DNA of 18,132 nt from an uncultured Collinsella sp. (lineage in GTDB: Bacteria; Actinomycetota; Coriobacteriia; Coriobacteriales; Coriobacteriaceae), in the NCBI GenBank assembly GCA_902495545.1, contig CABUXM010000040.1:1-18132 (forward strand). The letters are read 5' to 3'. Shown piece after piece: positions 1 to 6,052 of this stretch. The notes under the pieces were generated by a model that saw only the letters and a program-made list of their open reading frames with translations, was not told the origin of the DNA and did no database searches. How positions within the stretch are numbered: the stretch's first letter is position 1; each line of letters starts with the position of its first letter. Made by a program: the position numbers and the translations under genes.

Positions 1-80
1 GGGCGCTCAAGGCCGTCGCGAGAAAGCGGCTCAGGGCGATATACGCCGTGATGCGCGACCGGGTGCCCTACCGGGAGTAG
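1..80 (+). CDS. IS110-type transposase, C-terminal end only
   Basis: Only the last 25 codons are in the window; the first complete codon is at 3-5 and the stop is TAG at 78-80. The visible tail includes RAIYAVMRDRVPY, which resembles the basic, aromatic C-terminus of IS110/IS116/IS902 (Transposase_20) enzymes as I remember the family. These transposases have a RuvC-like DEDD domain and a C-terminal serine-containing domain, and act with a bridge RNA; none of those catalytic parts is visible here. The call rests on the short tail plus the non-coding sequence after it, which looks like an IS110 right end. It could be another protein with a similar basic tail. Confidence 0.6.
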   Translation, partial: ALKAVARKRLRAIYAVMRDRVPYRE

Positions 81-112
81 CCCCGACGGTTGACAAAACT
101 ATAGGAACACCC
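81..112 (+). mobile_element. Probable right end of an IS110-family element
   Basis: The 32 bases after the transposase stop contain TTGACA at 90-95, a perfect -35 hexamer with no partner -10 downstream. In the IS110 family, a -35 box in the right end and a -10 box in the left end come together when the element circularises, and the joint promoter drives the bridge RNA. The boundary near 112 is inferred; I cannot see the left end or the core dinucleotide. The element would sit about 11 bases past the stop codon of the convergent dihydrouridine synthase gene, so that gene is not interrupted. Confidence 0.45.
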
Positions 113-123
113 AACGACTTCAT

Positions 124-1083
124 TTAGCCGCAAAAGCGGGCTATGGGCGCAAGTGGCTGCTCGCGAAAGACGCGCTCGACGGCGGCGCGGTATTCGTCGA
201 CCTTTTTGGTCTTGCGTACGATCTTGTGAACGTTAACAGGATCGGCGAAGGCGCATTTGGCGTAGAACCACCACTCCTTCATGCGAAAGACCGCATTGCC
301 GCCAATCTCTTCCGCATATGCCGCAAACAGCGTGTCGTGGAAGCGCTGCAGCTCAGCAGCCGTGGCAGTAGGGCCGCCCTTAACCATGCGAGCCAGCGCG
401 GGGTTCGCAAGCAAGCCGCGCCCCAACATTACGTGACGCGTTCCGGGATAGGCCTCCACCAGCGCATCCATCTCCTCAAGATCAAAGATGTCGCCGTTGT
501 AGGCCACCGGGAACGGCGCCCGCTCCAGCGTCTCGCCGTAAAACTCTTTGCGCGGCGAACCCGCATAGCGGTCCTTTTGCACGCGCGGATGCACGATCAG
601 CTCTGCCAGCGGCATGCGGCAATAGAGGTCAAGCACACGCTCGTATTCGTCATCGCTTTCCAACCCCAGCCTGGTCTTGACCGACACCGGCAACGGCGAG
701 CGTTCGCACACGTCGCTCAAGAACACCTCGAGCTCGTCGAGATTGCGCAAGAAACCCGAACCCTTCCCCTTGGCTACAACCGTGCCCGAGGGGCAGCCAA
801 GGTTGAGATTGACCTCGTGATAACCCATGCCGGCGAGCACCTGCGCCGCCCACACAAACTCATCCGCATTCTTGGACATCAGCTGAGGCACCACGTTAAG
901 CCCCTGGTTATTGGCGGGATCGACCTCTTTAAACGCCTTACCGCCAAAGCGGTTGCCCACGCGCGGCGGCGGCAAAAACGGCGTGTAATAACAATCGAGT
1001 GCGCCGAAACACTCCGCATGCACGCGACGGAACACATGCCCGGTAATCCCCTCCATAGGGGCCAGCGATAAATACATCAACAT
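124..1083 (-). CDS. tRNA-dihydrouridine synthase family protein
   Basis: FMN-dependent enzyme that reduces uridine to dihydrouridine in tRNA, acting in the cytoplasm. The product is about 319 residues, the usual Dus length. Visible hallmarks are the N-terminal APMEGIT (8-14) of the TIM barrel, NLGCP at 94-98 with the catalytic cysteine at 97, KTR at 136-138, HPR at 165-167, NGDI at 196-199 and GRG at 221-223, the last two in the FMN phosphate-binding region. A helical C-terminal domain follows. ATG codons at 1083 and 1077 are both possible. The purine-rich AGAGTGG upstream is better spaced for 1077, which would give the protein a start more like its relatives. The gene lies 39 bases downstream of the LysR gene on the same strand, with a palindromic repeat between them. 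Which Dus subclass it belongs to cannot be settled by eye. Confidence 0.93.
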   Translation of the reverse strand: MLMYLSLAPMEGITGHVFRRVHAECFGALDCYYTPFLPPPRVGNRFGGKAFKEVDPANNQGLNVVPQLMSKNADEFVWAAQVLAGMGYHEVNLNLGCPSGTVVAKGKGSGFLRNLDELEVFLSDVCERSPLPVSVKTRLGLESDDEYERVLDLYCRMPLAELIVHPRVQKDRYAGSPRKEFYGETLERAPFPVAYNGDIFDLEEMDALVEAYPGTRHVMLGRGLLANPALARMVKGGPTATAAELQRFHDTLFAAYAEEIGGNAVFRMKEWWFYAKCAFADPVNVHKIVRKTKKVDEYRAAVERVFREQPLAPIARFCG

Positions 1084-1096
1084 CCACTCTCAGATC

Positions 1097-1129
1097 AATG
1101 CGGCAAAGGGACTGCCCCCTTGTCACATC
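1097..1129. repeat. Imperfect copy of a 33-base palindromic repeat
   Basis: This stretch matches the perfect palindrome at 6020-6052 over 33 bases with about five differences, sharing CAAAGGGACTG and TTGTCACAT. It fills the gap between the LysR gene and the dihydrouridine synthase gene and overlaps the LysR stop codon (TGA, read from 1125 to 1123). No T-tract follows on either strand, so it is not a standard intrinsic terminator. A dispersed REP-like element or an mRNA 3'-end stabiliser fits better. Confidence 0.7.
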
Positions 1130-2004
1130 CTATTCAAACGGTTCAGAAACTCTTCGCAGGCGCGAGAACGCAGGCGATATTTTTTCCACACCAGATACGA
1201 TGCAATGGTGAGCGGCGGCTCAAACGGGATAAAACGCAGGTCGCTGCTTTCATCTATCTGCAACAAGCTTCCAATACCAACCGCACATGCGGTGCCCGAA
1301 CGCACCAGGTGCGACGCGTTGCCGATCAGATCGAAATGCCCCACGACGTTGAGGTCATCGAAGCTGAAGACGCCGCCCGACCACACTTCGAGATCGAACG
1401 CTCGATTCGAGGTACGCGAACTCACCAGCAGCGGCATCTTCGCCACGTCCGCAGGCGTTAACACGTCCAGGCCACCCCATGGACCGCTCGCGGCGACAAC
1501 GGCGCCGGCCCGGTCAGCCTCAGGCATACGGATCCACTCGTATTTCTCGACGTTAACGGGCTCCAACAGCAGGGCAAAGTCGAGCAAGCCACGCTCCAAG
1601 CGCTCCTCCACCGCATCGGCATTGCCGGTATAGAGCTCAATCGTCACTCCGGGATGACTCCGATGCAGCTCCGCAAAAGTATCGAGCACCAGCCGCATCG
1701 ATTTGGTTTCGCCGGCTCCAATGCGGATAACGCCTGCAATGCCGAGCTCCCGATCCGCCAACTCTAGCTCGGTCTGTTCCACCAGCAAGACAATCTCCTC
1801 GGCGCGCTGGCGCAAGCGCATGCCATCGCTCGTGAGTACACACGATCGATTGGTGCGCTCGAACAGCTCCACGCCCAGCTCGCGTTCCAAATCGGCTATC
1901 TGGCGCGAGAGCGTGGGCTGCGTCACATGTAGCACGTTAGCAGCTTCGGTCATGTTTTCCTCTCGGGCCACAGCAAGAAAATAACGCAGCGTTCGCAGCT
2001 CCAT
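1123..2004 (-). CDS. LysR-family transcriptional regulator
   Basis: A 293-residue protein of normal LysR length. The N-terminal winged helix-turn-helix is clear: LRYFLAVAREENMTEAA at about 4-20, then the recognition region HVTQPTLSRQIADLE and the ELFER wing at about 26-50. The rest is the periplasmic-binding-protein-like effector domain, with its start IRIGAG visible near residue 93. LysR proteins bind as tetramers near a divergent promoter and respond to a small ligand. Here the divergent gene is the aldo/keto reductase, 138 bases away, so control of that operon and autoregulation are the natural inference. The ligand is unknown. The stop codon lies inside a palindromic repeat. Confidence 0.95.
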   Translation of the reverse strand: MELRTLRYFLAVAREENMTEAANVLHVTQPTLSRQIADLERELGVELFERTNRSCVLTSDGMRLRQRAEEIVLLVEQTELELADRELGIAGVIRIGAGETKSMRLVLDTFAELHRSHPGVTIELYTGNADAVEERLERGLLDFALLLEPVNVEKYEWIRMPEADRAGAVVAASGPWGGLDVLTPADVAKMPLLVSSRTSNRAFDLEVWSGGVFSFDDLNVVGHFDLIGNASHLVRSGTACAVGIGSLLQIDESSDLRFIPFEPPLTIASYLVWKKYRLRSRACEEFLNRLNRM

Positions 2005-2024
2005 TGCACCCCCAACTCAGACAA

Positions 2025-2061
2025 GGTATTCCACTCGCCAGCCATTTGGTATTCGTATACC
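2025..2061. promoter_or_regulatory. Candidate LysR operator in the divergent intergenic region
   Basis: The 138 bases between the LysR and aldo/keto reductase starts contain a short inverted repeat, GGTAT-N4-ATACC, at 2048-2061. A second copy of its left half, GGTATTC, lies at 2025-2031, 23 bases (about two helical turns) upstream. Paired half-sites spaced by whole turns are typical of LysR tetramer sites. This is pattern matching only, and I could not assign a convincing -35/-10 pair for either gene. Confidence 0.35.
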
Positions 2062-2142
2062 TAGCCAGTCGATATGAGCAATATACATTATCAACCTATC
2101 AACGTACGCTATAGCCATCCCCTCAAAGATAAGGAGGACACC

Positions 2143-3160
2143 ATGCAGTACACCACCCTTGGACATTCCGGCATCAAAGTCTCTAAGCTCTGCCTGGGAG
2201 GTATGAGCTTTGGCGAGCCCAGCCCCGACTTTCACCAATGGACCATCGGACCCGACGACACGCGCGCCGTCATCAAGCGCGCTCGACACCGGAATCAACT
2301 TTATCGATACCGCAAACTGTTACAGCTTTGGCACGAGCGAAGAGTATATTGGCACCGCCCTGCGCGATCTGGGCATCGCTCGCGAGAACGTCGTGCTTGC
2401 CAGCAAGGTGTACTTTAACGAAGGTGGCCTTTCCGCCAAAGCCATCAAGCGCGAGATCGAAGGCTCGCTCAAGCGTCTGGGCACCGATTACCTGGACCTG
2501 TATATCATCCACCGCTTTGATTACGACGTCCCCATGGAAGAGACCATGGAAGCGCTCGACGATCTGGTGCGCGAGGGCAAGGTCCGCGCGCTCGGCGCCA
2601 GCGCCATGTATGCCTACCAGCTGCACAACCTGCAGATTATCGCGTGCGACCACGGATGGACGCCCTTTACGAGCATGCAGTGCCACTACAACCTGCTGTA
2701 CCGAGAGGACGAGCGCGAGATGATCCCGGTGTGCCGCCAGTTTGACATGGCCCTTACGCCATACAGCCCCATGGCTTCGGGACACCTCTGCCGCCCCACG
2801 CGGGAAAGCTCGAGCACACGTGGCACCACCGACACGACCATGGCCAACAAGTACGACCATGATCGCGCCATCGACATGCCCGTCATTGAGCGCGTGGCCA
2901 AGATTGCCGCCGATCATGACGTGCCGATGGCGCAGATTGCGCTGGCATGGCACTGGGCACGTGGCGTCGAGGCCCCCATCGTGGGCTGCTCCAAGCCCGA
3001 GCGCGTCGACGACGCCGTGGCCGCGCTCGACATAACGCTCTCCCCCGCCGAGATCGAGTTCCTCGAAGAGCTCTATCAACCGCACGCGCTCGTTGGTCCC
3101 AAGGCCCGTCCCGGCGAAAAGCCGCTTGCCGGCACCACCAAGGTCAAAACCACAAAGTGA
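2143..3160 (+). pseudogene. Aldo/keto reductase, frameshifted near 2280
   Basis: NAD(P)H-dependent oxidoreductase of the AKR superfamily (TIM barrel). The start is ATG 2143, with AAGGAGG at 2131-2137. The N-terminal part (TTLGHSGIKVSKLCLGGMSF) is in one frame up to about 2280, and the protein then continues in another frame from LDTGINFIDTANCY. The junction reads AAGCGCGCTCGAC. Restoring one lost GC unit gives the expected KRALDTG, so a two-base deletion in a GC run is the simplest explanation. In the reconstructed 338-residue protein all four catalytic residues are present: Asp56, Tyr61, Lys89 and His124. As written, translation from 2143 leaves the family sequence and stops near 2418, so this copy should be inactive unless the deletion is a sequencing error. 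The operon continues into a small protein and a flavodoxin. Confidence 0.85.
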
Positions 3161-3164
3161 TGCC

Positions 3165-3404
3165 ATGGACGACGACATCATCGACGGCCTACGCGACGCC
3201 GGCTGCAGCGAAGAGTTTATCGAGCTGTACGGTACCGCCGCTAGCGACTGCGCGCGCATTTGCCTACTAAAACGGCATCGCCGCGAATTGCTCAATGATA
3301 TACACGCAGGGCAGCAGAAGCTCGAACGCCTTGACTATCTCATTTATCGGCTACGCAGCGCCTCAACCGGATGCTGTTCAAGCCGCTCGGTATCGCGGCC
3401 ATGA
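3165..3404 (+). CDS. Small helical protein in the reductase-flavodoxin operon
   Basis: Start ATG 3165, four bases after the reductase stop (TGA 3158-3160), encoding 79 residues. I do not know a named function. The sequence begins MDDDIIDGLRDAGCSEEFI and has a central run, HRRELLNDIHAGQQKLERLD, that should form a long helix. This resembles the C-terminal helix of MerR-type regulators, but there is no DNA-binding domain. Small proteins of this pattern beside aldo/keto reductases are familiar to me from other anaerobes, without an assigned role. There is no strong Shine-Dalgarno, so translation is probably coupled to the reductase and the upstream frameshift may lower its expression. The last ten residues look poorly conserved. 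Confidence 0.7.
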   Translation: MDDDIIDGLRDAGCSEEFIELYGTAASDCARICLLKRHRRELLNDIHAGQQKLERLDYLIYRLRSASTGCCSSRSVSRP

Positions 3405-3486
3405 GGCGGCACTTAATAGCACCTCACCATGGCACCAAATACTGCCTCACCATAAAGCCTAAACCGCAGCAACGAAAGGAACTCCA

Positions 3487-3960
3487 ATGACTAAGGCACT
3501 TGTGGCATATTTCAGCGCATCGGGAACCACGATGGACGTTGCGAGCCGCTTGGCTCGCGTGACGAACAGTGACCTGTTCACCATTGTGCCCGCCAATCCA
3601 TACACAAGCGCCGACCTTAACTGGCGCGACAAGCAGAGCCGCAGCACACTCGAGGCTGCCGACCCCTCCTGCCGCCCTGCCATAACCTCTAGAGTGGAGC
3701 ACATCGAAGGCTACGACACCATCTTTTTGGGTTTCCCCATCTGGTGGTACGTGGCACCGGCGATTATCAACACATTCCTTGAGTCTTACGACCTGACAGG
3801 CAAGACGATCGTCCTGTTTGCCACCTCGGGCGGAAGCGGAATGGGCAAAACGGCGTCGGTCCTTAGGGCAAGCGCTCCGGGCGCAAAGATCGTTGACGGC
3901 GGCATTCTCAACAACGCAAGCAACGCCAGCCTCGAGAAGTTCGCGGCAAGGTACCCCTAA
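3487..3960 (+). CDS. Flavodoxin-like FMN protein
   Basis: A 157-residue cytoplasmic electron carrier or quinone-reductase-like protein of the Flavodoxin_4 type. The FMN phosphate-binding loop SASGTT is at 10-15 right after the first strand (KALVAYF). The region GFPIWWYVAP at about 81-90 is the flavin-contacting loop, and FATSGGSGMGKT at about 111-122 is the second isoalloxazine loop. The start is ATG 3487, preceded by GAAAGGAA at good spacing. It lies 82 bases after the small helical protein, probably in the same LysR-controlled transcript. Redox pairing with the neighbouring reductase is inference. The reading frame is intact. Confidence 0.92.
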   Translation: MTKALVAYFSASGTTMDVASRLARVTNSDLFTIVPANPYTSADLNWRDKQSRSTLEAADPSCRPAITSRVEHIEGYDTIFLGFPIWWYVAPAIINTFLESYDLTGKTIVLFATSGGSGMGKTASVLRASAPGAKIVDGGILNNASNASLEKFAARYP

Positions 3961-4083
3961 CGCGACAAAGGCCGACAAATCGGCGGCGCGGCGAGCACGA
4001 TGAAAGCGGCATCATCGAGTGGATATAGGAGCGCCTGCCCTATTCCAAAGTCGCCACCCTAACCTTTCATCCACTCCAAAACA

Positions 4084-4145
4084 TGTACGTCAACATCCAA
4101 AGTCAACATTTTTTGACATCTTTGAATGCTGACGTACAGCTTTTT
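4084..4145 (+). terminator. Large imperfect hairpin followed by a T-run
   Basis: TGTACGTCA at 4084-4092 pairs with TGACGTACA at 4130-4138. The stem continues inward to about 4102/4120 with two mismatches, and an inner GTCAA/TTGAC pair lies at 4102-4106 and 4113-4117. Five T residues follow at 4141-4145. A Rho-independent terminator for the reductase-flavodoxin operon is plausible. However, the stem is AT-rich and much longer than usual, so a small palindromic mobile element or a protein-binding site is also possible. Confidence 0.4.
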
Positions 4146-4237
4146 GTATGGACCGGAGAAGGCGCAAATGGCGAACCCATCGAGCCGTCAAGACACTTTA
4201 GCCGCATGACCATGCACTCATCGATGGCAGGATTCCC

Positions 4238-4243
4238 TATACT
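4238..4243 (+). promoter_or_regulatory. Candidate -10 box for the DUF3592 gene
   Basis: TATACT lies about 40 bases upstream of the GTG start at 4282 and matches the -10 consensus in five of six positions. No good -35 hexamer is found 16-18 bases upstream, so this is only a candidate. Confidence 0.3.
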
Positions 4244-4281
4244 GAGTCACATATGACGGTATCGCGCCAAAGGAGAACGCC

Positions 4282-4809
4282 GTGACCACGTCGCAGATAT
4301 CCCTGCTCGCGCTCATCTCGGTTGGAGGCATCGGCATCCTGCTTATCGGAATGAGCACGCTCATGAAAGCCGCCGCCCGCAGGAAAGCCAAGGCCTGCAC
4401 CGCTATGATCATGGGAACGGTCATTGACCACCGCTTTATGGGCGAAGGCAGAATGTATCCCGTTTTGGAGTACACCGTCGGCGGCACGCGGTACCACGTG
4501 AGAAAACAATTCCGCGGCGTAAAGACCAAAAGCTTGTCGGGACTCCCCGTCCGCACGCAAAGCGCGGCGTACGAAGACGCCAAGGGCTGGTTGCACGTAC
4601 AGACAGGACCCATCGCACGCCTAGATACTCTCGCAGAGCAGCTTTGGCCCCTCGGCAGCCAAATGACTGTGCGCTACAACCCCAGCAGCCCAGACAAGAG
4701 CTATGTCGAGCGCCCTATCGTGGGCGACTTTGCCACGCTGATGTTTAACATCGCGGGTATCTTGCTCATCGCGCTGAGTATTTTGCTCTATGTTCTTATC
4801 CAGCGCTAG
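4282..4809 (+). CDS. DUF3592-like membrane protein
   Basis: A 175-residue protein starting at GTG 4282, with AAAGGAGAA at 4269-4277. It has an N-terminal membrane helix (about 7-29) and a C-terminal helix (about 152-173). Between them is a soluble beta-rich domain with the pattern expected of DUF3592: V-x-Y-T-V-x-G near 63-68 and VRYNPSSPDKSYVE at 130-143. The function of DUF3592 is not established. The next gene, also membrane-anchored, starts 63 bases downstream on the same strand, so the two are probably co-transcribed. Confidence 0.8.
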   Translation: MTTSQISLLALISVGGIGILLIGMSTLMKAAARRKAKACTAMIMGTVIDHRFMGEGRMYPVLEYTVGGTRYHVRKQFRGVKTKSLSGLPVRTQSAAYEDAKGWLHVQTGPIARLDTLAEQLWPLGSQMTVRYNPSSPDKSYVERPIVGDFATLMFNIAGILLIALSILLYVLIQR

Positions 4810-4872
4810 CTCAGACTGATACATCCCGCGCGCCGCGCGCCGTAATGACCGCCACGACACCAAGGACCAGCT

Positions 4873-6006
4873 ATGGCAACACTCTCCGAACAAGAACGTA
4901 GGCGCATCCAGCGATACTGCATCTGCCCCAAAGTTGCCGGAGCGGCGCTTGCCATGGCATTCGTGCTGCCCTTATCGATCATTCCCTTCGAAATGATCGA
5001 CGACATCGTCTTCCATCACGAAGGCTTCCAAGAGACGGGCATGATGACCGCCTTGGTGCTCACCGCCATCGAGCTCGTCATATTCTGTTATTGCGCTCTC
5101 GCCCCGCGCTTTGGCATGCGTGGCAAGCAGTGGAAGGAAATGCAGTATCGGCTCGCCGTCGAGCAGAGCGAGAAAGACCGCTCGGCACAGATCACAGGCG
5201 TTGTTGGCACGCAGGCCGCCGCACGCTTGCTCAAGAACAGCGACAACGAGGCTGCACGCAACCTGGGCGGCGCGGCAGAAGTCGCCGCTGCCGTAGGCGC
5301 CGTCGCCACCGCGGCAGACGTGCTTGCCGAGAGCTTTACCAACGCGAAGGCCATGGCAGAGGCCTGTGGCGTGCCCATCCCCCATGCAAAAAAGTGGATC
5401 GTCGCGCTTGTGGCGCTGCCCCTCGCAATCGTGTGCGGCGCCTATATCCCACAGCTGGCGCAGGGAAACATCGAGATGCAAGAAAACGCCGCGGCCGCGG
5501 CCGAGCAGATCGCCATCGCTCGCAAGGCGCTCGAGCCCTCATGCGAGTACGTGTCCGCCGATGACCCCTGCGAGCGATATCAAGATTACGGCTACCACGT
5601 CCGCGGCTATCTGCACGACGGCGACTCCGATGCCCAGAAAACCTATACGTACCTGGATTTTGACAACAAGGGGACGCTCACGGAAGTGAGCTGCGTGGCA
5701 GAGGTCGACCCCGGCGCGAGCCTCGAGGACAACCTCACCCGTATCGAGCTCGACCTTGACGAGCTTTCCCCTGTCGTCCAGACCATAGACGTCAAGACCG
5801 CAAGCCCCGAGCTCCTGGCACCGCAGAAGCTCCCCGAAGAGTTTAGGCAGGCATTTTTGAACGGCTCGCTCTACGAGAGAATCTCTATCAGGACAAGTGA
5901 CGACCCCATCAAGGCGTATTACTCGTTTGACACGGAACCTGAGGACGAGTTTGACGAGTACACCCATCCAACCATCCGCATCACGCTGATGGGCAAAACG
6001 AACTAG
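4873..6006 (+). CDS. Unrecognised three-helix membrane protein
   Basis: A 377-residue protein that I do not recognise. ATG 4873 is preceded by AAGGA at suitable spacing. Predicted membrane helices are at about 21-39, 57-77 and 174-193. Between the second and third lies a charged and then alanine-rich segment (about 85-170). After the third helix is a short helical run rich in Ala/Glu (about 200-222), then an acidic, probably extracytoplasmic domain of about 150 residues with cysteines at about 224 and in DPCERY that could form a disulfide. It probably forms a unit with the preceding DUF3592 protein. It converges on the large ABC transporter gene, separated by a perfect palindrome. Confidence 0.75.
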   Translation: MATLSEQERRRIQRYCICPKVAGAALAMAFVLPLSIIPFEMIDDIVFHHEGFQETGMMTALVLTAIELVIFCYCALAPRFGMRGKQWKEMQYRLAVEQSEKDRSAQITGVVGTQAAARLLKNSDNEAARNLGGAAEVAAAVGAVATAADVLAESFTNAKAMAEACGVPIPHAKKWIVALVALPLAIVCGAYIPQLAQGNIEMQENAAAAAEQIAIARKALEPSCEYVSADDPCERYQDYGYHVRGYLHDGDSDAQKTYTYLDFDNKGTLTEVSCVAEVDPGASLEDNLTRIELDLDELSPVVQTIDVKTASPELLAPQKLPEEFRQAFLNGSLYERISIRTSDDPIKAYYSFDTEPEDEFDEYTHPTIRITLMGKTN

Positions 6007-6019
6007 GTGCAGGGAGATG

Positions 6020-6052
6020 AATGTGACAAAGGGACTGTCCCTTTGTCACATT
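6020..6052. repeat. Perfect 33-base palindrome between convergent genes
   Basis: The left arm AATGTGACAAAGGGAC (6020-6035) and its exact complement (6037-6052) flank a single central T at 6036. The palindrome starts 14 bases after the stop of the three-helix protein gene and overlaps the stop codon of the convergent ABC transporter gene (TAA, read from 6053 to 6051). No T-tract follows on either side. A diverged copy lies at 1097-1129, also overlapping a stop codon. It probably acts at the 3' ends of both transcripts or is a REP-like dispersed element. Confidence 0.85.

Larger units (their letters stand above)
3961..4281. other. 321-base gene-free stretch with three hairpins
   Basis: No credible gene is present. 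Three structures can be seen. GCCGA-CAAA-TCGGC at 3971-3984 lies just after the flavodoxin stop and has no T-tract. An ATAGG/CCTAT hairpin with a bulged extension spans about 4021-4046. The large imperfect hairpin at 4084-4138 is listed separately. The right end carries the putative promoter and ribosome binding site of the DUF3592 gene. Confidence 0.6.

Noticed and set aside
226..1071. A 281-codon plus-strand frame opposite the dihydrouridine synthase
   Set aside because: The minus-strand protein has all Dus motifs; the plus frame is a shadow.
2278..2290. Programmed frameshifting in the aldo/keto reductase
   Set aside because: There is no slippery heptamer or downstream pseudoknot, and such control is not known for this family; a deletion in a GC run is simpler.
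2273..3295. A 340-codon minus-strand open frame across the reductase
   Set aside because: The plus strand encodes a clear aldo/keto reductase with a complete catalytic tetrad; the minus frame is a shadow.
3422..3453. CCTCACCAT direct repeat (3422-3430 and 3445-3453) as a CRISPR-like or operator repeat
   Set aside because: There are only two nine-base copies and no third unit or symmetry, so chance is a sufficient explanation.
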